Notes: generated by a model from the sequence alone, not told the origin. A DNA stretch of 64,000 bases from Hirudinaria manillensis (GCA_034509925.1 CM067533.1:947001-1011000); one strand, 5' to 3'. Positions 12,988 to 26,435 are shown, numbered from the stretch's first letter. A program made the numbers and translations.

Positions 12988-13215
12988 TTAAAAGATTAAA
13001 TAAAGGATGATGATGTCCATGTATTTGACATTACACTTCTGGAGTAGGAGATACAAGCATTGATCCATAAGATGTGATTGTGCATCATCCCAGAGATGGT
13101 AACTGCTTTTTTCAGGTGGAGTCTTACCGATGATAAACATTGGAGCAATGCGCAAGGTAAAATTATTTGAAGTCTTCCAGTACCAAAGAATGGTAGTATA
13201 ATTATTAGTTTATGT
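12988..13215 (-). other. Unassigned minus-strand open frame beside the array
   Basis: A stop-bounded frame of about 72 codons with no early ATG contains FTLRIAPMFIIGKTPPEKSS and then HLWDDAQSHLMDQC. Its composition looks protein-like rather than random AT-rich DNA. It could be an exon or a decayed gene or transposon fragment. It lies immediately left of the array boundary and is not repeated in the array. I do not recognise the family. Confidence 0.3.
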
Positions 13216-13908
13216 ATATTTAAAATAATATTAACATTAGGATAATTTATAATGTTATACACTTTATAAATCACATTAGTTGTCCTATTAACATTGGTTA
13301 TCGATGAAATTGCAGATTTCAACTGGTAATAGCAGCACTTCTTAAAGGTCAATATCAACTTCGTCATTTCAAGTACCATGAATAAAATAATAATGCAAAT
13401 GCTTAGCAATAATAAAACTTAAGATTAATGTCGGTCACCAGGTATAATTAATGACTATAAATTAAATTTCAACGTTATTGAGCACAATTTGAGTCCAAGC
13501 AAAGAAAGTGTTTGTGAAAACTTAAACGATTGTATTTTAAAGACAAATATAATTTCATTTCAAATAGTTTTCAGATATTAGAGGTTTAAATGGAAAATCC
13601 GCAGAAACTAATTCTATAGACTTATACGAGTGAACCAAAAACTTTTTCCAAACAATTTATGTTAACCAATAATTGTTATCTATTCCAATTTTAAAAAATT
13701 TATCAAGCTTCTCAGTATTTTATATTAAGGAAAGAAATATTTGATAAATGACAAAAAATGGTTCAATCATTTCATCAACGAAGTTTATTGTATATCGTGA
13801 CAAAGTAGTTCTAATAATAATTCCTTCAATCAGTTTTAAGAATTTTGGGGATAATTTGAAAAACCGCAGAATTAATTTCGAATGAGTCAAAAACGATTTT
13901 CAAGTAAA

Positions 13909-16843
13909 TTACCTCATCCAATCATCACCATATCTACTTGCTTTTGTATTAACAGCTAAAAATATTTTCTCCTCCACCACCTCAAAGAAAATATGAAAAA
14001 TATTTTTAAAATTAATTTAAATAATAAGACTTTGCCAAAATTGGCTCATCAAATCCCAGTATAGAATATTTGGTTTGGGACTCATTTGGACCATAATTAA
14101 AGTTAATAAGTAAATATAAATATTTAATGAAACGATGAAAATAAATTATTATTATCACAATCCCTATTTGCATTAAAATTAATTTTACAATAAAACATCC
14201 AAATTTCACACCTCATCTATTTTTTCTCCTTTAAGCAACTTTGTTAAATCCTCCATTAAATATTCGTATCTTTTTGGTAATATCAAAAATGGACTGAAGA
14301 AATATTTCGTTTGAGAATAACATGTTAAATTGTAAAATAAAAAAAAAACATTGTTCAGACCATTGTTTAATCAAAATCTCGATCAACCAAGGGATTTTGC
14401 CCCTTCTCGATGCTTCAGTTGTAGCAGCTCTGAGGTACTTGTTTATTTTACAATAATGAGTTCTAAATAAATCGGCATCGTAGTCAATAAAATCGCCCGG
14501 TGTCTGAAATGAAACACAAGTGAATCACCATGTTACAATAAAGTTAACTTTGTTTACGAATCTACCTGGAGGAGTTCTTGGCAAAGCGTGCAAGCTGTGT
14601 GCATTATGTTAATTAAAATCAGAACTTTGACAAAACTATCAAAGAAAAGATATTTTTCTATCGAAAAATCGTGACTATCCTTATCGCCATCAACAGAGTT
14701 ATTTGGACAGTCGTATTTAAGATGGACGTTTGAATCATTGTAAACCTGCTCTCTGTCACATTCCAGATATGGTTCGACATCGCAACCAAACAGTTCCTCC
14801 ATTTTTCTCAGTTCGTCATCTGAATAAACCGTGCCCTTAAATGGATAAAGTTATAAATTATAACGTTATGTAGTAATATTTTTATATGTTAATCATTTAC
14901 ATTGCAGAAATTGTTGTGAGTATAGGTCTAGGGATAATATAATAACAAATTAACTAATGTGGTTAACTTACATCCAAAACATTACGGAAAATTTTGTCGA
15001 ATGCTGAAAAAAAATCAAAAACACTCCTTCCCATGACAGTTTCAGTCTCTCGTTCACAAATAATCTCAACTGTATTTCCAGGTTTTTCCATATTCTTTTA
15101 ACAAATATATTTAATTTTATCAAATATAAGATAACTTCAAAATTAACTTTATCGTTTAGTTACTCAAGTGCCTAGTAACTTCACTAATACAATTAAATTT
15201 CATTGATTTGGAATGCGAAAACATTAAGTCGATGGGTTTAGATTATTGCATGGCTTCATTTTTAGCAATCATTCAATAGCAGAATCAAATACAATTCGTT
15301 GCCAAATATTGTTCGAAACAATTTATGCGACACATATAATCCATTTCCGTTAAAAATAAACAAAGTTAAAAATATTTCTAATTATTACGCCGCGATATCC
15401 TCCCACAAGAAAGTCTTTTATCCTTTTCTTCTTCTCTTCATCATTGGTTGCAGACATGAAGAACGAGTAAAGGTGATCACTTGTAATTTGATATAGAAAA
15501 TGTCCCCATTTTATACGATTTATGTATCTTATACCGCACTGTTCAATATGCAACATAATAAAAAGTTTTATGATTAAGCATTGCATTTTAACGAAATGGT
15601 AATATGTAATTATAATAATTCAAAATGTTGAATTAACTTTCAGAAAATTAATTTTCAAGCATATTCTAACCTCTGGATCACTGTCATTCATATCAATCCA
15701 TTTCTGACTATATATTTTCTCACTATATATTGATACATCAAGGTGTATTGTTTCAATTATGGAAGATGCTGTAAATAAAAAATATTGTTTATCTTGGAAG
15801 ATAAAATCTTTTGATTATTTTAAAAGTATCAATTCAAATTTCATACAATTCAAATCTATTTTATATATACTATATCATGAAGTATACATCATAATTTAAT
15901 ATTTTATAAGATATAATATGATTAGTGATTCACTTTGTTTCACAATCCAGTCTGCGATACGCCTTTGTTCGGGATTTTTTCCTTGAGGAATTTTTGGCAA
16001 GTACGTCAACACCCAATATATCTCTGCAACAAATATCCATTGAATATATAAATAGACTAAATATTATTTTATAAATATTATGTACTAAATATTATAATAT
16101 TTAAATACACTTATTGCAATGTTTAACAATATATATATATATATATATATATGTATTACCTGTATCATATGCTGGAATTGTGTCCAACGAAGAACTCCTT
16201 TCTCTGCCAAGAGCAGCCTTAAATATCTTCAAGCAGAAGCAGATTCTTCTTATATTTGTTGGTCCTAATAATTGTCTAATGCATCTGATAAATTTTTAAA
16301 AAGTGTCAATATTATTAATTATTAATATTAGAAATGAATGATTGGATATTTTATAATTTTATTTATAACTTTCTTACCCCGGAAAGTATCCTTTACAATC
16401 CTCAACAGTTTTATCTTTTGCCGTTTGCATCACCTGGAGAAATGTGTTTTCCAAAATCCGACACGGTAATGTTGTATAATATGTTATCTTCGAAATTAAA
16501 AATATTTTAATTTAGTTTTGACGAAGGCAATTGTTAGCTGAATAATTTACCCTAATTAACATTAATCACAATATATAATATCTTGTCATTATTCAATTGA
16601 AAAAATTTATTATTTTAAACTATTTACGTAATAATATCTCAACCAACAAACCATATCTAAGCTAATAAGATAGTAGCAGTCGACACATTTCGTTAGGATT
16701 TTACTTGTGTTTTTTAAAGAGACACCTTTCGAAATAAAATTAATCGTATTAAATTCTACAAAGTACTAAATAGAATTAAAATAATAAACACTGACCTGAT
16801 ATGTCTTCTCCATGTAAGTTATCATTTTTATATAAAATATCAT
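13909..16843 (-). CDS. Array gene A1, unknown family, intact
   Basis: Eleven exons, minus strand: 16796-16843, 16378-16487, 16160-16284, 15934-16023, 15671-15768, 15389-15538, 14972-15094, 14566-14835, 14361-14503, 14212-14293, 13909-13980. Total 1311 nt, all phases consistent, TAA stop: 436 residues. The start is the first ATG after an in-frame TAG; a second in-frame ATG (MEKTYQ) lies 30 bases on. Exon 2 frame is supported because A/B differences fall largely at third positions. Recognisable segments: RILENTFLQV (exon 2), RRICFCLKIFK (3), YWVLTYLPKIPQGKNP (4), FFMSATNDEEKKKR (6), SDDELRKMEELFGCD (8), MHTACTLCQELLQ (8), YEYLMEDLTKLLKGEK (10), VVEEKIFLAVNT (11). No signal peptide and no clear membrane span; moderately Cys-rich. 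No family recognised, so no function given. Confidence 0.8.
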
Positions 16844-18785
16844 CTATCTCAACACTGGAGTTATCTGTCAATTTTGGCAAAGTGTCGCTAAAGCATTGGA
16901 ATTTTTCGTTATTATAATGAATAATTTATTGTATTATATATATTATTGTTTAATATATTATATAAAAATTATTACATTGATTTTGTTACCTACGAACTTA
17001 TAATTATAATTGCAACTAGAAGTTATGGACTACATATTGATTATTCAACAACCTCAAATATTTGGAAATTTGCAGGAACAGTTTCATACTGTTTTCTGAA
17101 AGCTAATAATTTTTGTTATAATATTTATTTATGCACAATAATTATCGGATTTGTAATATAAATAATTCTATTTATAGCAACGGCAACGAAAATTATTCAA
17201 ACTTTTCCATTTTCTTTATATTCTTCTCTCAATGTTTTCAGTTCCTTAAGCATTCCCATACCTAAAAGTTCCAACATGTTTTTTTGTTTATATTTGTTCG
17301 ATATTTCTTGAAATAATTTATAAATGTTATTATAGATAATTTTCAATTTTCTCCATTATTGGAAATTTAATCTTACTAATCGATCTTTTGATTCTTATAA
17401 TGTCAAGATTTATATCTGAGATTTTCTTTCTGAGTTACAATCACAATTATTTCATTTGATTTGGACTATAACAATACAAAGATAGGAACTCAATTTTCTA
17501 TACAATTTTAAAATTTATTAACCAATTTTTAAAATTCTTGAATTCTTTTATTATAGGTTATTGATAAATTTTTGAAATATAAGCGATTCTATGAAATAAT
17601 AAATCTCAGATGGAGAAAGTAAATCACCATTGTCATTAGCAAAGGAAAAAGAGTTGCTTCTAGTGCTAGAATGATATCCTATTAGAGATTTAATAACATC
17701 CCAAGTTTTGTGCATACTGGATTTATGTTTGATAAAGAGCTTGTCATGATATATCTTTTTAGCAGCTAATTTACATTTCCTGACAGTGTTACTGAAGTTA
17801 ATGATAGCCTGTTTATTTTTATCTGTGTGGTATTAAAGGAAAGTTCTAAATAATTTGTTCTCTGCATTGGAAGACTTCAGCAAGGATATATTCATCCAAG
17901 TTGTTTGAAATTTCTGATTGGCCTATGTTGGTCGGGCACTAGAGGAAAGGCTTCATTGTACACACTTAAGTAAATAGAAATAAATACTTTCATAACAATT
18001 CATTCATACAATGACTTAACACACGAGACCAATCATTGTCACTTAAACTAAGTGCATTTTGAAACTTATTTTTAGAATGGTTGTTAATTTGTCTATATTT
18101 CTTATGCTTTGTATTTGCCCGATCACATTTTATAGGAATCTATAGAAATATGGGAAAATAATCTGCGATATCTGCTATCAGGAATTTAGTTAAGCAATTG
18201 TGGAGAGGTTAGTATCAACTTCGTCATTTGTTGATCGCCAATTTCAGTACCATGAATACAATAATAATGCAAATGTTTAGCAATAATAAAACTTAAGATT
18301 AATGTCGGTCACCATATATAATTAATGACTATAAATTAAATTTCAACGTTATTGAACACAATTTGAGTCCAAGCAAAGAAAGTGTTTGTGAAATCTTAAA
18401 CAATTGTATTTTAAAGACAAATATAATTTCATTTCAAATAGTTTCAGATATTAGAGGTTTAAATGGAAAATCCGCAGAAACTAATTCTATAGACTTATAC
18501 GAGTGAACCAACAACTTTTTCCAAACAATTTATGTTGACCAATAATTTTTATCTATTCCAATTTTAAAAAATTTATCAAGCTTCTCAGTATTTTACATTA
18601 AGGAATAGAAATATTTGATAAATGACAAAAAAAATGGTTCAATCATTTCATCAACGAAGTTTATTGTATATCGTGACAAAGTGGTTCTAATATTAATTCC
18701 TTCAATCAGTTTTAAGAATTTTGGGGATAATTTGAAAAAGCCGCAGAATTAATTTCGAATGAGTCAAATACGCTTTTCAAGTAAA
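16844..18785. other. A1-B2 spacer with conserved upstream blocks
   Basis: Upstream of A1 three short blocks are conserved in all units: 16844-16885; about 17055-17105 (contains ATGAAACTGTTCCTGC on the minus strand); and 17203-17277, a 25-codon minus-strand frame beginning with ATG and containing GMGMLKELKTL, same length in A and B. They may be 5'UTR exons, upstream ORFs or an alternative first exon; I could not join them in phase to exon 1. The rest holds a LINE fragment (17585-18190) and the B2 3' flank. Confidence 0.55.
17585..18190 (-). mobile_element. LINE fragment in A1-B2 spacer
   Basis: The minus strand encodes pieces typical of the region between endonuclease and reverse transcriptase in CR1/jockey-like non-LTR elements: NRANTKHKKYRQINN, then KLAAKKIYHDKLFIKHKSSM and KTWDVIKSLIGYHS. 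Frame breaks lie between the pieces, so it is decayed. Near-identical copies lie after A3 and A5, so it was part of the ancestral A-B dyad. Confidence 0.7.
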
Positions 18786-21700
18786 TTACCTTATCCAATC
18801 ATCATAACTATCTGCATGTGTATTAACAGCTAAAAATATTTTCTCCTCCACCACCTCAAAGAAAATATAAAAAATATTTTTAAAATTAATTTAAATAATA
18901 AGACTTTGCCAAAATTGGCTCATCAAATCCCAGTATAGAATATTTGGCTTGGGACACATTTGGACCATAATTAAACTAAATAAGTAAATATAAATAATTA
19001 ATGAAACTATGAAAATGAATTATTATTATCCCAATCCCTATTTGCATTAAAATTAATATTACAATAAAACATCCAAATTTCACACCTCATCTACTTTTTC
19101 TCCTTTAAGCAACTTTGTTAAATCCTCCATTAAATATTCGTATCTTTTTGGTAATATCAAAAACGGACTGAAGAAATATTTCGTTTGAGAATAACATGTT
19201 AAATTGTAACATAAAAAAAAATATTGTTCAGACCATTGTTTAATCAATATCTCGATCAACCAAGGGATTTTGCCCCTTCTCGATGCTTCGGTTGTAGCAG
19301 CTCTGAGGTACTTGTTTATTTTACGATGATGAGTTCTAAATAACTCGGCATCGTAGTCAATAAAATCGCCAGGCGTCTGAAATGAAACACAAGTGAATCA
19401 CCACGTTACAATAAACTTAACTTTGTTTATGAATCTACCTGGAGTAGTTCTTGGCAAAGCGTGCAAGCTGTGTGCATTATGTTAATTAAATTCAGAACTT
19501 TGACAAAACTATCAAAGAAAAGATATTTTTCGATCGAAAATTCGTGACTATCCTTATCGCCATCTTCAGAGTTATTTGGACAGTCGCATTTAAGATGGAC
19601 GTTTGAATCATTGTAAACCTGCTCTCTGTCACATTCCAGATATGGTTCGACATCGCAACCAAACAGTTCCTCCATTTTTCTCAGTTCGTCATCTGAATAA
19701 ACCTTGCCCTTAAATTGTTAAAGTGTTAAATTATAACGTTATGTAGTAATATTTTTAAATGTTAATCATTTGCTTTTCAGAAATCGTTGTGAGTAAAGGT
19801 CTAGGGATAATATAATTACAAATTAATTAAGGAGTGGCCGTGTGGTTAACCTACATCCAAAATAACTTCGAAGATATCGTTGAATGTTGAAAGAAAATCA
19901 CAAATACTCCTATGCATGACCGTGGCAGTATTCGGATCACAACTCATAATCTTAATCTCTTCTCCCATACGTTTTACATCGTCTAGATCCTTTAACGGAT
20001 AAAATTAATTTTGAAAAATGGAATACTATTTAATTTTGATAAATGTAAAAGAATTTCGAAGTTATATTGATCTGTTAATGAATTACATAATAACTAATAC
20101 AATTCAATTTGTTTGGTTTCGAAATCGAAAACATTCAATCGAGGGACCAACATTCCTGCATAACTTCATTCCACAACGGAATCAAATACAATTGGTTCCA
20201 TTGTTATTTGAAATACGAGTTCATAATATAAATATGCTATAAATAAGCCACTGAGTAAAAATCTTTCTATAAATAATTTTTAAAATATTACTCTGCATGA
20301 TTGACCCATAAGATAATCTTCCATTCGTTTCATCTTCTCTTCATCATTGGTTGCAGACATGAAGAACGTGTGAAGAAGGTCACAAGTAACATGATATACT
20401 TTTGGTGCGTAACGTATACGATTAGCGTATCTGATATCGTACTGTTCAATAAGCAAAATAATAACATGAAAATTAAAGAAATACGTTCCACAACGTAAAG
20501 GTAATATTAGTTTGTAATAATTGACTAATGTTGAATCAATTTTTCAACAAATTATTTTAAAGGCATATTCTAACCTCTGGATCGCTGTTATACATTTTAA
20601 TCAAATTCCGAGTTTTCTCAGTGTATATTGATTCATCGAGGTGGAATGCTTCAATTATGGAAGATGCTGTAAATCAGAAATATTTTTTATATTTGAAGAT
20701 GGAACATTTTAGGTTATTTCAAGAATATCGATTCGTATTTCATGCAATTCCAATCTGTTTGATATACTTCATACAAAGAAGTATAAATCATAGTTTAATA
20801 TTTTATACGACATGGTAAGTGTAATATGTATACATATAACATGTACAAGAAGATACATTGAAATCAGTGATTTACTTTGTTTCACAATCCAGTCTGTGAT
20901 ACGCCTTTGTACGGGATTTTTTCCTTGTGGGATATTTGGCAAGTACGTCAACACCCAATAATATGCATCTACAATAAATACACAATGTATTTATAATTAA
21001 TAATCTTAAATATTTTAATATTCAAATAGTATTTTTTAGTAATTAACATTTTACATTTTTTAACTTTAAATATTTCATATTTACATATTAAATAAACGAT
21101 CGTAAGTAAGCCCCCCAAAAAAGCGAGGCAAGTCGGTCCCATGTTTTTTTTTTCATGAGTATCCCAATATTCTGAAGCCATGTTATTTTTTTGTCGGAAA
21201 GTTGCGCGCGATAGAAAGAACATTAATGTAGCGTTTCTGGAAGAGGCGAGCTCGATCGCCGGATGCGCCCCATCTACGAGAGCCTATCAGGATTCAGGGC
21301 TTTGGAGGGGGCAAATCCATTGAATGTCTCTACCAGAAGGCTTGTTAGAGCGTTTCAATCAATATTATATATATATTACCACTATCGCAGTAAGGAACTC
21401 CGTCCATCAAGACATTCCTGTGTCTGCCAAGAGCAGTCTTAAGTATCTTCAAACAGAAGCAAATTCTGCTCGTATTTGTTGGATTTAATAATTCTCTTAT
21501 GCACCTGATAGATATAAATATTCTTATTTAATATTACTATTAATGTTAAATGAAGGTCTGAAAAGTTATGATTTTTACGTCCGAATGGAATATTCATATT
21601 TCTTAATAAGTTTATTTTTCGCCATCTGTATAACTTGGAGAAATGTGTTTTCCAAAATTCGACACGGTGGTGTTGCATAATTTCTCATCTTTAAAATGAA

Positions 21701-22038
21701 ATTTTTGTAAACTTTAAATAAGAAAATTTTTAAATTTATTTTAACCTAATTCATAATAATCACAATTTATAATACTTTGCCATTATTAAATTAAAAAGTC
21801 TATTATTTTAAACTATTTACTTAATAATATGTAAACCAACAAACCAAATCTAAGCTAATACGATAGTGGCATCCGACACATTTCATTAGATTTTCACTTG
21901 TGATTTTTAAAGAGACACCTTTCGAAATAAAATACATCGTATTATCAATTCTACAAAGAACTAAATAGAATCAAAATAACAAACACTGACCTGATATGTC
22001 TTCTCCATGTAAGTTATCATTTTTATATAAAATATCAT
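18786..22038 (-). CDS. Array gene B2, unknown family, intact
   Basis: Eleven exons, minus strand: 21991-22038, 21579-21688, 21380-21504, 20876-20968, 20575-20666, 20292-20441, 19855-19989, 19439-19708, 19234-19376, 19086-19167, 18786-18854. Total 1317 nt, phases consistent, TAA stop: 438 residues. It differs from type A mainly in exons 2-7: exon 3 has RICFCLKILKTALGRHR, exon 5 is two codons shorter, exon 6 has YDIRYANRIRYAPKVYHV, exon 7 is 45 rather than 41 codons and almost unrelated (DLDDVKRMGEEIKIMS). Exons 8-11 are nearly identical to type A. Intron 9 (19168-19233) is 66 nt with no stop, so retaining it would leave the frame open. Intron 3 carries a GC-richer insertion shared by all B copies. 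Function unknown. Confidence 0.8.
21090..21365 (+). mobile_element. GC-richer retroelement-like insert in B2 intron 3
   Basis: A segment far richer in GC than its surroundings lies between exons 3 and 4. On the plus strand it reads ..STRAYQDSGLWRGQIH and, after a stop, MSLPEGLLERF. This aligns loosely with the segment at 57760-57830 (REFQGSG.., SPEAFFARKR). Both look like pieces of one element family; the inference rests on this short similarity. Copies occur in B4 and B6. Confidence 0.5.
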
Positions 22039-23553
22039 CTATCTCAAAAACGGAGTCATCTGACAATTTTGGCAAATTGTCGCTACAGCATTGGAATTTT
22101 GGACGTTTTTATAATTAATAATTAATTATATTATATATATTATTATTTATTATAATATAAAAATTTTTTATAATTGATTTTGTTAACTATGAACTTATAA
22201 TTATAATTGCAACTAGAAGTTATGAACTACATATTGATTATTCAACAACCTCAAATATTTGGATATTTGCAGGAATAGTTTCATACTGTTTTCTGAAAGC
22301 TAATAATTTTTGTTATAATATTTATTTATGCACAATAATTATCGGATATATACAATAATATATATTAATTTATATCAACAACAAGGAAAATTATTCCAAC
22401 TTTTCTTTTGCTTTCAATTTCTTTAAGCAATGTCTTCAGTTCCTTAAGCATTCCCATACCTGAAAGTTCTGTCATGGGTTTTTTTATTAAATTTGTTTGA
22501 TATTCTTGCAAATAGTTTATAAATGTTATTATAGATATCTTTCAATGTGCTCCATTACGTGAAAATTTAATCTTACTGAGCGAACTATCAATACTTTTCC
22601 TTTCAAGATTTATATCTAAGATTTTTTTATGAGCTATTATTAGTCAATTTAAGTGTTTTGGAGTATAACAAACCAAAGAACATGAACTCAATTTTACATA
22701 AAGTTTTATAAATTAATTAATCACTTTTTAAAATATTGGATTTCTACGTATATTTGATACAATCAAGCTTTATTGAAGAACGATTAGAAAGCTGTGTGTT
22801 TGGAGTATAATCTTTGAACATTTAAGTATCATTCAAATCATTTTGTAATAAAAATTGCATCTAAGGCTACGTTGCCCTTTTCGATGGTTTCGGAGTTTAT
22901 TCTCTGTTGATAAAGTTTATCCGCAAATCACAGAAGTCGTTAAGATTATACTATTGTTAGGTAATCATTAAATCTATTTTCAGTAATACGTCCTATATGA
23001 ATTACTTGCACGTCTTCATAATATGTTTGCAATTTTAATTTTTTTGTGACGTTTTTAACATAATAGCAAATATATATTTATTTACTTTGTTGTACTGGGC
23101 AATATTAAACTTTAATACAAAATTGTTAATCCTAACTTTGGTTAATGAATGTTTTAATCCTCGTATTACGAATTAATATTGGTCGTATTTTGATCAGAAT
23201 TCATGTATTATTATTGGTCATTAAACATGTCGATAAAATTTCAGATACAATTGCAGGAACGAAGTTTATTGTGAACCAAAATCTTTTTCCAAACAATTTA
23301 TGTTAACCAAAAATTGTTATCTATTCCAATTTTAAAAAATTTATCAAGCTTCTCAGTATTTTATATTAAGGAATAGAAATATTTGATAAATGACAAAAAA
23401 AATGGTTCAATCATTTCATCAAGGAAGTTTATTGTATATCGTGACAAAGTAGTTCTAATATTAATTCCTTCAATCAGTTTTAAGAAATTTGGGGATAATT
23501 TGAAAAAACCGCAGAATTAATTTCGAATGAGTCAAATACGCTTTTCAAGTAAA
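22039..23553. other. B2-A3 spacer
   Basis: Contains B-type versions of the conserved upstream blocks (including the ATG frame with GMGMLKELKTL near 22395-22470). Then comes AT-rich DNA unique to B-to-A spacers (about 22600-23250) and the A3 3' flank. At 23247-23255 it has the empty site (CAATTGCAGG) of the LINE 3'-end insertion found before A5 and A7. No gene seen. Confidence 0.6.
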
Positions 23554-26435
23554 TTACCTCATCCAATCATCACCATATCTATTTGCTTTTGTGTTAACAG
23601 CTAAAATTATTTTCTCCTCCACCACCTCAAAGAAAATATAAAATATATTTTTAAAATTAATTTAAATAATAAGACTTTGCCAAAAATGGCTCATTAAATC
23701 CCAGTATAGAATATTTGGCTTGGGACTCATTTGGACCATAATTAAACTTAATAAATAAATATAAATATTTAATGAAACGATGAAAATAAATTATTATTAT
23801 CACAATCCCTATTTGCATTAAAATTAATATTACAATAAAACATCCAAATTTCACACCTCATCTATTTTTTCTCCTTTAAGCAACTTTGTTAAATCCTCCA
23901 TTAAATATTCGTATCTTTTTGGTAATATCAAAAATGGACTGAAGAAATATTTCGTTTGAGAATAACATGTTAAATTGTAACATAAAAAAAAAATCATTGT
24001 TCAGACCATTGTTTAATCAAAATCTCGATCAACCAAGGGATTTTGCCCCTTCTCGATGCTTCAGTTGTAGCAGCTCTGAGGTACTTGTTTATTTTACAAT
24101 AATGAGTTCTAAATAAATGGGCATCGTAGTCAATAAAATCGCCAGGTGTCTGAAATAAAACACAAGTGAATTACCACGTTACAATAAACTTAACTTTGTT
24201 TATGAATCTACCTGGAGGAGTTCTTGGCAAAGCGTGCAAGCTGTGTGCATTATATTAATTAAAGTCAGAACTTTGACAAAACTATCAAAGAAAAGATATT
24301 TTTCGATCGAAAATTCGTGACTATCCTTATCGCCATCTTCAGAGTTATTTGGACAGTCGTATTTAAGATGGACGTTTGAATCATTGTAAACCTGCTCTCT
24401 GTCACTTTCCAGATATGGTTCGACATCGCAACCAAACAGTTCCTCCATTTTTCTCAGTTCGTCATCTGAATAAACCGTGCCCTTAAATGGATAAAGTTAT
24501 AAATTATAACGTTATGTAGTAATATTTTTATATGTTAATCATTTACATTGCAGAAATCGTTGTGAGTATAGGTCTAGGGATAATATAATTACATATTAAC
24601 TAATGTTGTTAACTTACATCCAAAATATCACGGAAAATTCTGTCGAATGATGAAAAAAAATCAAAAACACTCCTTCTCATGACAGTTTCAGTCTCTCGTT
24701 CACAAATAATCTCAACTGTATTTCCAGGTTTTTCCATATTCTTTTAACAAATATATTTAATTTTATCAAATATAAGATAACTTCAAAATTAACTTTATCG
24801 TTTAGTTACTCAAGTGCCTAGTAACTTCACTAATACAATTAAATTTCATTGACTTGGAATGCGAAAATATTAACTCGAGTGGTTTACATTCTTGCATGGC
24901 TTCATTTTAAACAATCATTCAATAGCAGAATCAAATACAATTCGTTGCCAAATATTGTTCGAAACAACTTATGCGACACATATAATCCATTGCCGTTAAA
25001 AATAAACAAATTTAAAAATATTTCTAATTATTACATCGCGATATCCTCCCACAAGAAAGTCTTTTATCCTTTTTTTCTTCTCTTCATCATTGGTTGCAGA
25101 CATGAAGAACGAGTAAAGGTGATCACTTGTAATTTGATATAGAAAATGTCCCCATTTTATACGATTTATGTATCTTATACCGCACTGTTCAATATGCAAC
25201 ATAATAAAAAGTTTTATGATTAAGCATTGCATTTTAACGAAATGGTATTATGTAATTATAATAATTCAAAATGTTGAATTTTCAGAAAATTAATTTACAA
25301 GCATATTCTAACCTCTGGATCACTGTCATTCATATTAATCCATTTCTGACTATATATTTTCTCACTATATATTGATACATCAAGGTGTATTGTTTCAATT
25401 ATGGAAGATGCTGTAAGTAATAAAATATTATTTATCTTGGAAGATAAAATTTTTTTGATTATTTTAAAAGTATCAATTCAAATCTATTTTGTATATACTA
25501 AACTATAATATGATTAGTGATTTACTTTGTTTCACAATCCAGTCTGCGATACGCCTTTGTTCGGGATTTTTTCCTTGTGGGATATTTGGCAAGTACATCA
25601 AAACCCAATATATCGCTGCAACAAATACCAAGTGAATATATAAATAGACTAAATATTATTTTATAAATATTATGTACCAAATATTATAATTTTAAATGCA
25701 CTTATTGCCATGTTTAAGAAATGGATATATATATATAAGTATGTATTACCTGTATCATCTGCTGGAATTGTGTCCAACGAAGAACTCCTTTCTCTGCCAA
25801 GAGCAGCCTTAAATATCTTCAAGCAGAAGCAGATTCTTCTTATATTTGTTGGTCCTAATAATTGTCTAATGCATCTGATAAATTTTAAAAAAGTGTCAAT
25901 ATTATTAATTATTAATATTAGAAATGAATGATTATATATATCATAATTTTATTTATAACTTTCTTACCCCGGAAAGTATCCTTTACAATCCTCAACAATT
26001 TTATCTTTTGCCGTTTGCATCACCTGGAGAAATGTGTTTTCCAAAATCCGACACGGTAATGTTGTATAATATGTTATCTTCGAAATTAAAAATATTTTAA
26101 TTTAGTTTTGACGAAGGCAATTGTTAGCTGAATAATTTACCCTAATTAACATTAATCACAATATATAACATTTTGTCATTATTCAATTGAAAAAATTTAT
26201 TATTTTAAACTATTTACGTAATAATATCTCAACCAACAAACCATATCTAAGCTAATAAGATAGTAGCAGTCGACACATTTCGTCAGGTTTTTACTTGTGA
26301 TTTTAAAAGAGACACCTTTCGAAATAAAATTAATCGTATTATAAATTCTACAAAGTACTAAATAGAATTAAAATAACAAACACTGACCTGATATGTCTTC
26401 TCCATGTAAGTTATCAGTTTTATATAAAATATCAT
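23554..26435 (-). CDS. Array gene A3, unknown family, intact
   Basis: Eleven exons, minus strand: 26388-26435, 25968-26077, 25750-25874, 25526-25615, 25313-25410, 25035-25184, 24618-24740, 24212-24481, 24007-24149, 23857-23938, 23554-23625. Exon lengths equal those of A1 and the frame is open throughout: 436 residues. The second ATG of A1's exon 1 is CTG here; the first (26435) and third (26405) remain. Differences from A1 are mostly substitutions, for example YRD for YRG at the end of exon 6. Function unknown. Confidence 0.8.

Noticed and set aside
14012-14209. 65-codon minus-strand frame (KFGCFIV..) repeated in most array units
   Set aside because: It lies wholly inside intron 10 between exons 10 and 11, starts only at a GTG that is the splice donor, and a 2-base deletion in A7 changes its frame without harming the gene.
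16946-17161. Plus-strand open frame conserved across the array (RSYGLHI..)
   Set aside because: Antisense to the conserved upstream block of the array genes; AT-rich with Ile/Tyr bias, and its start differs among copies.
20018-20242. Plus-strand frame in B units overlapping intron 6
   Set aside because: Antisense to an intron of the array gene and lost in B4 by an indel.
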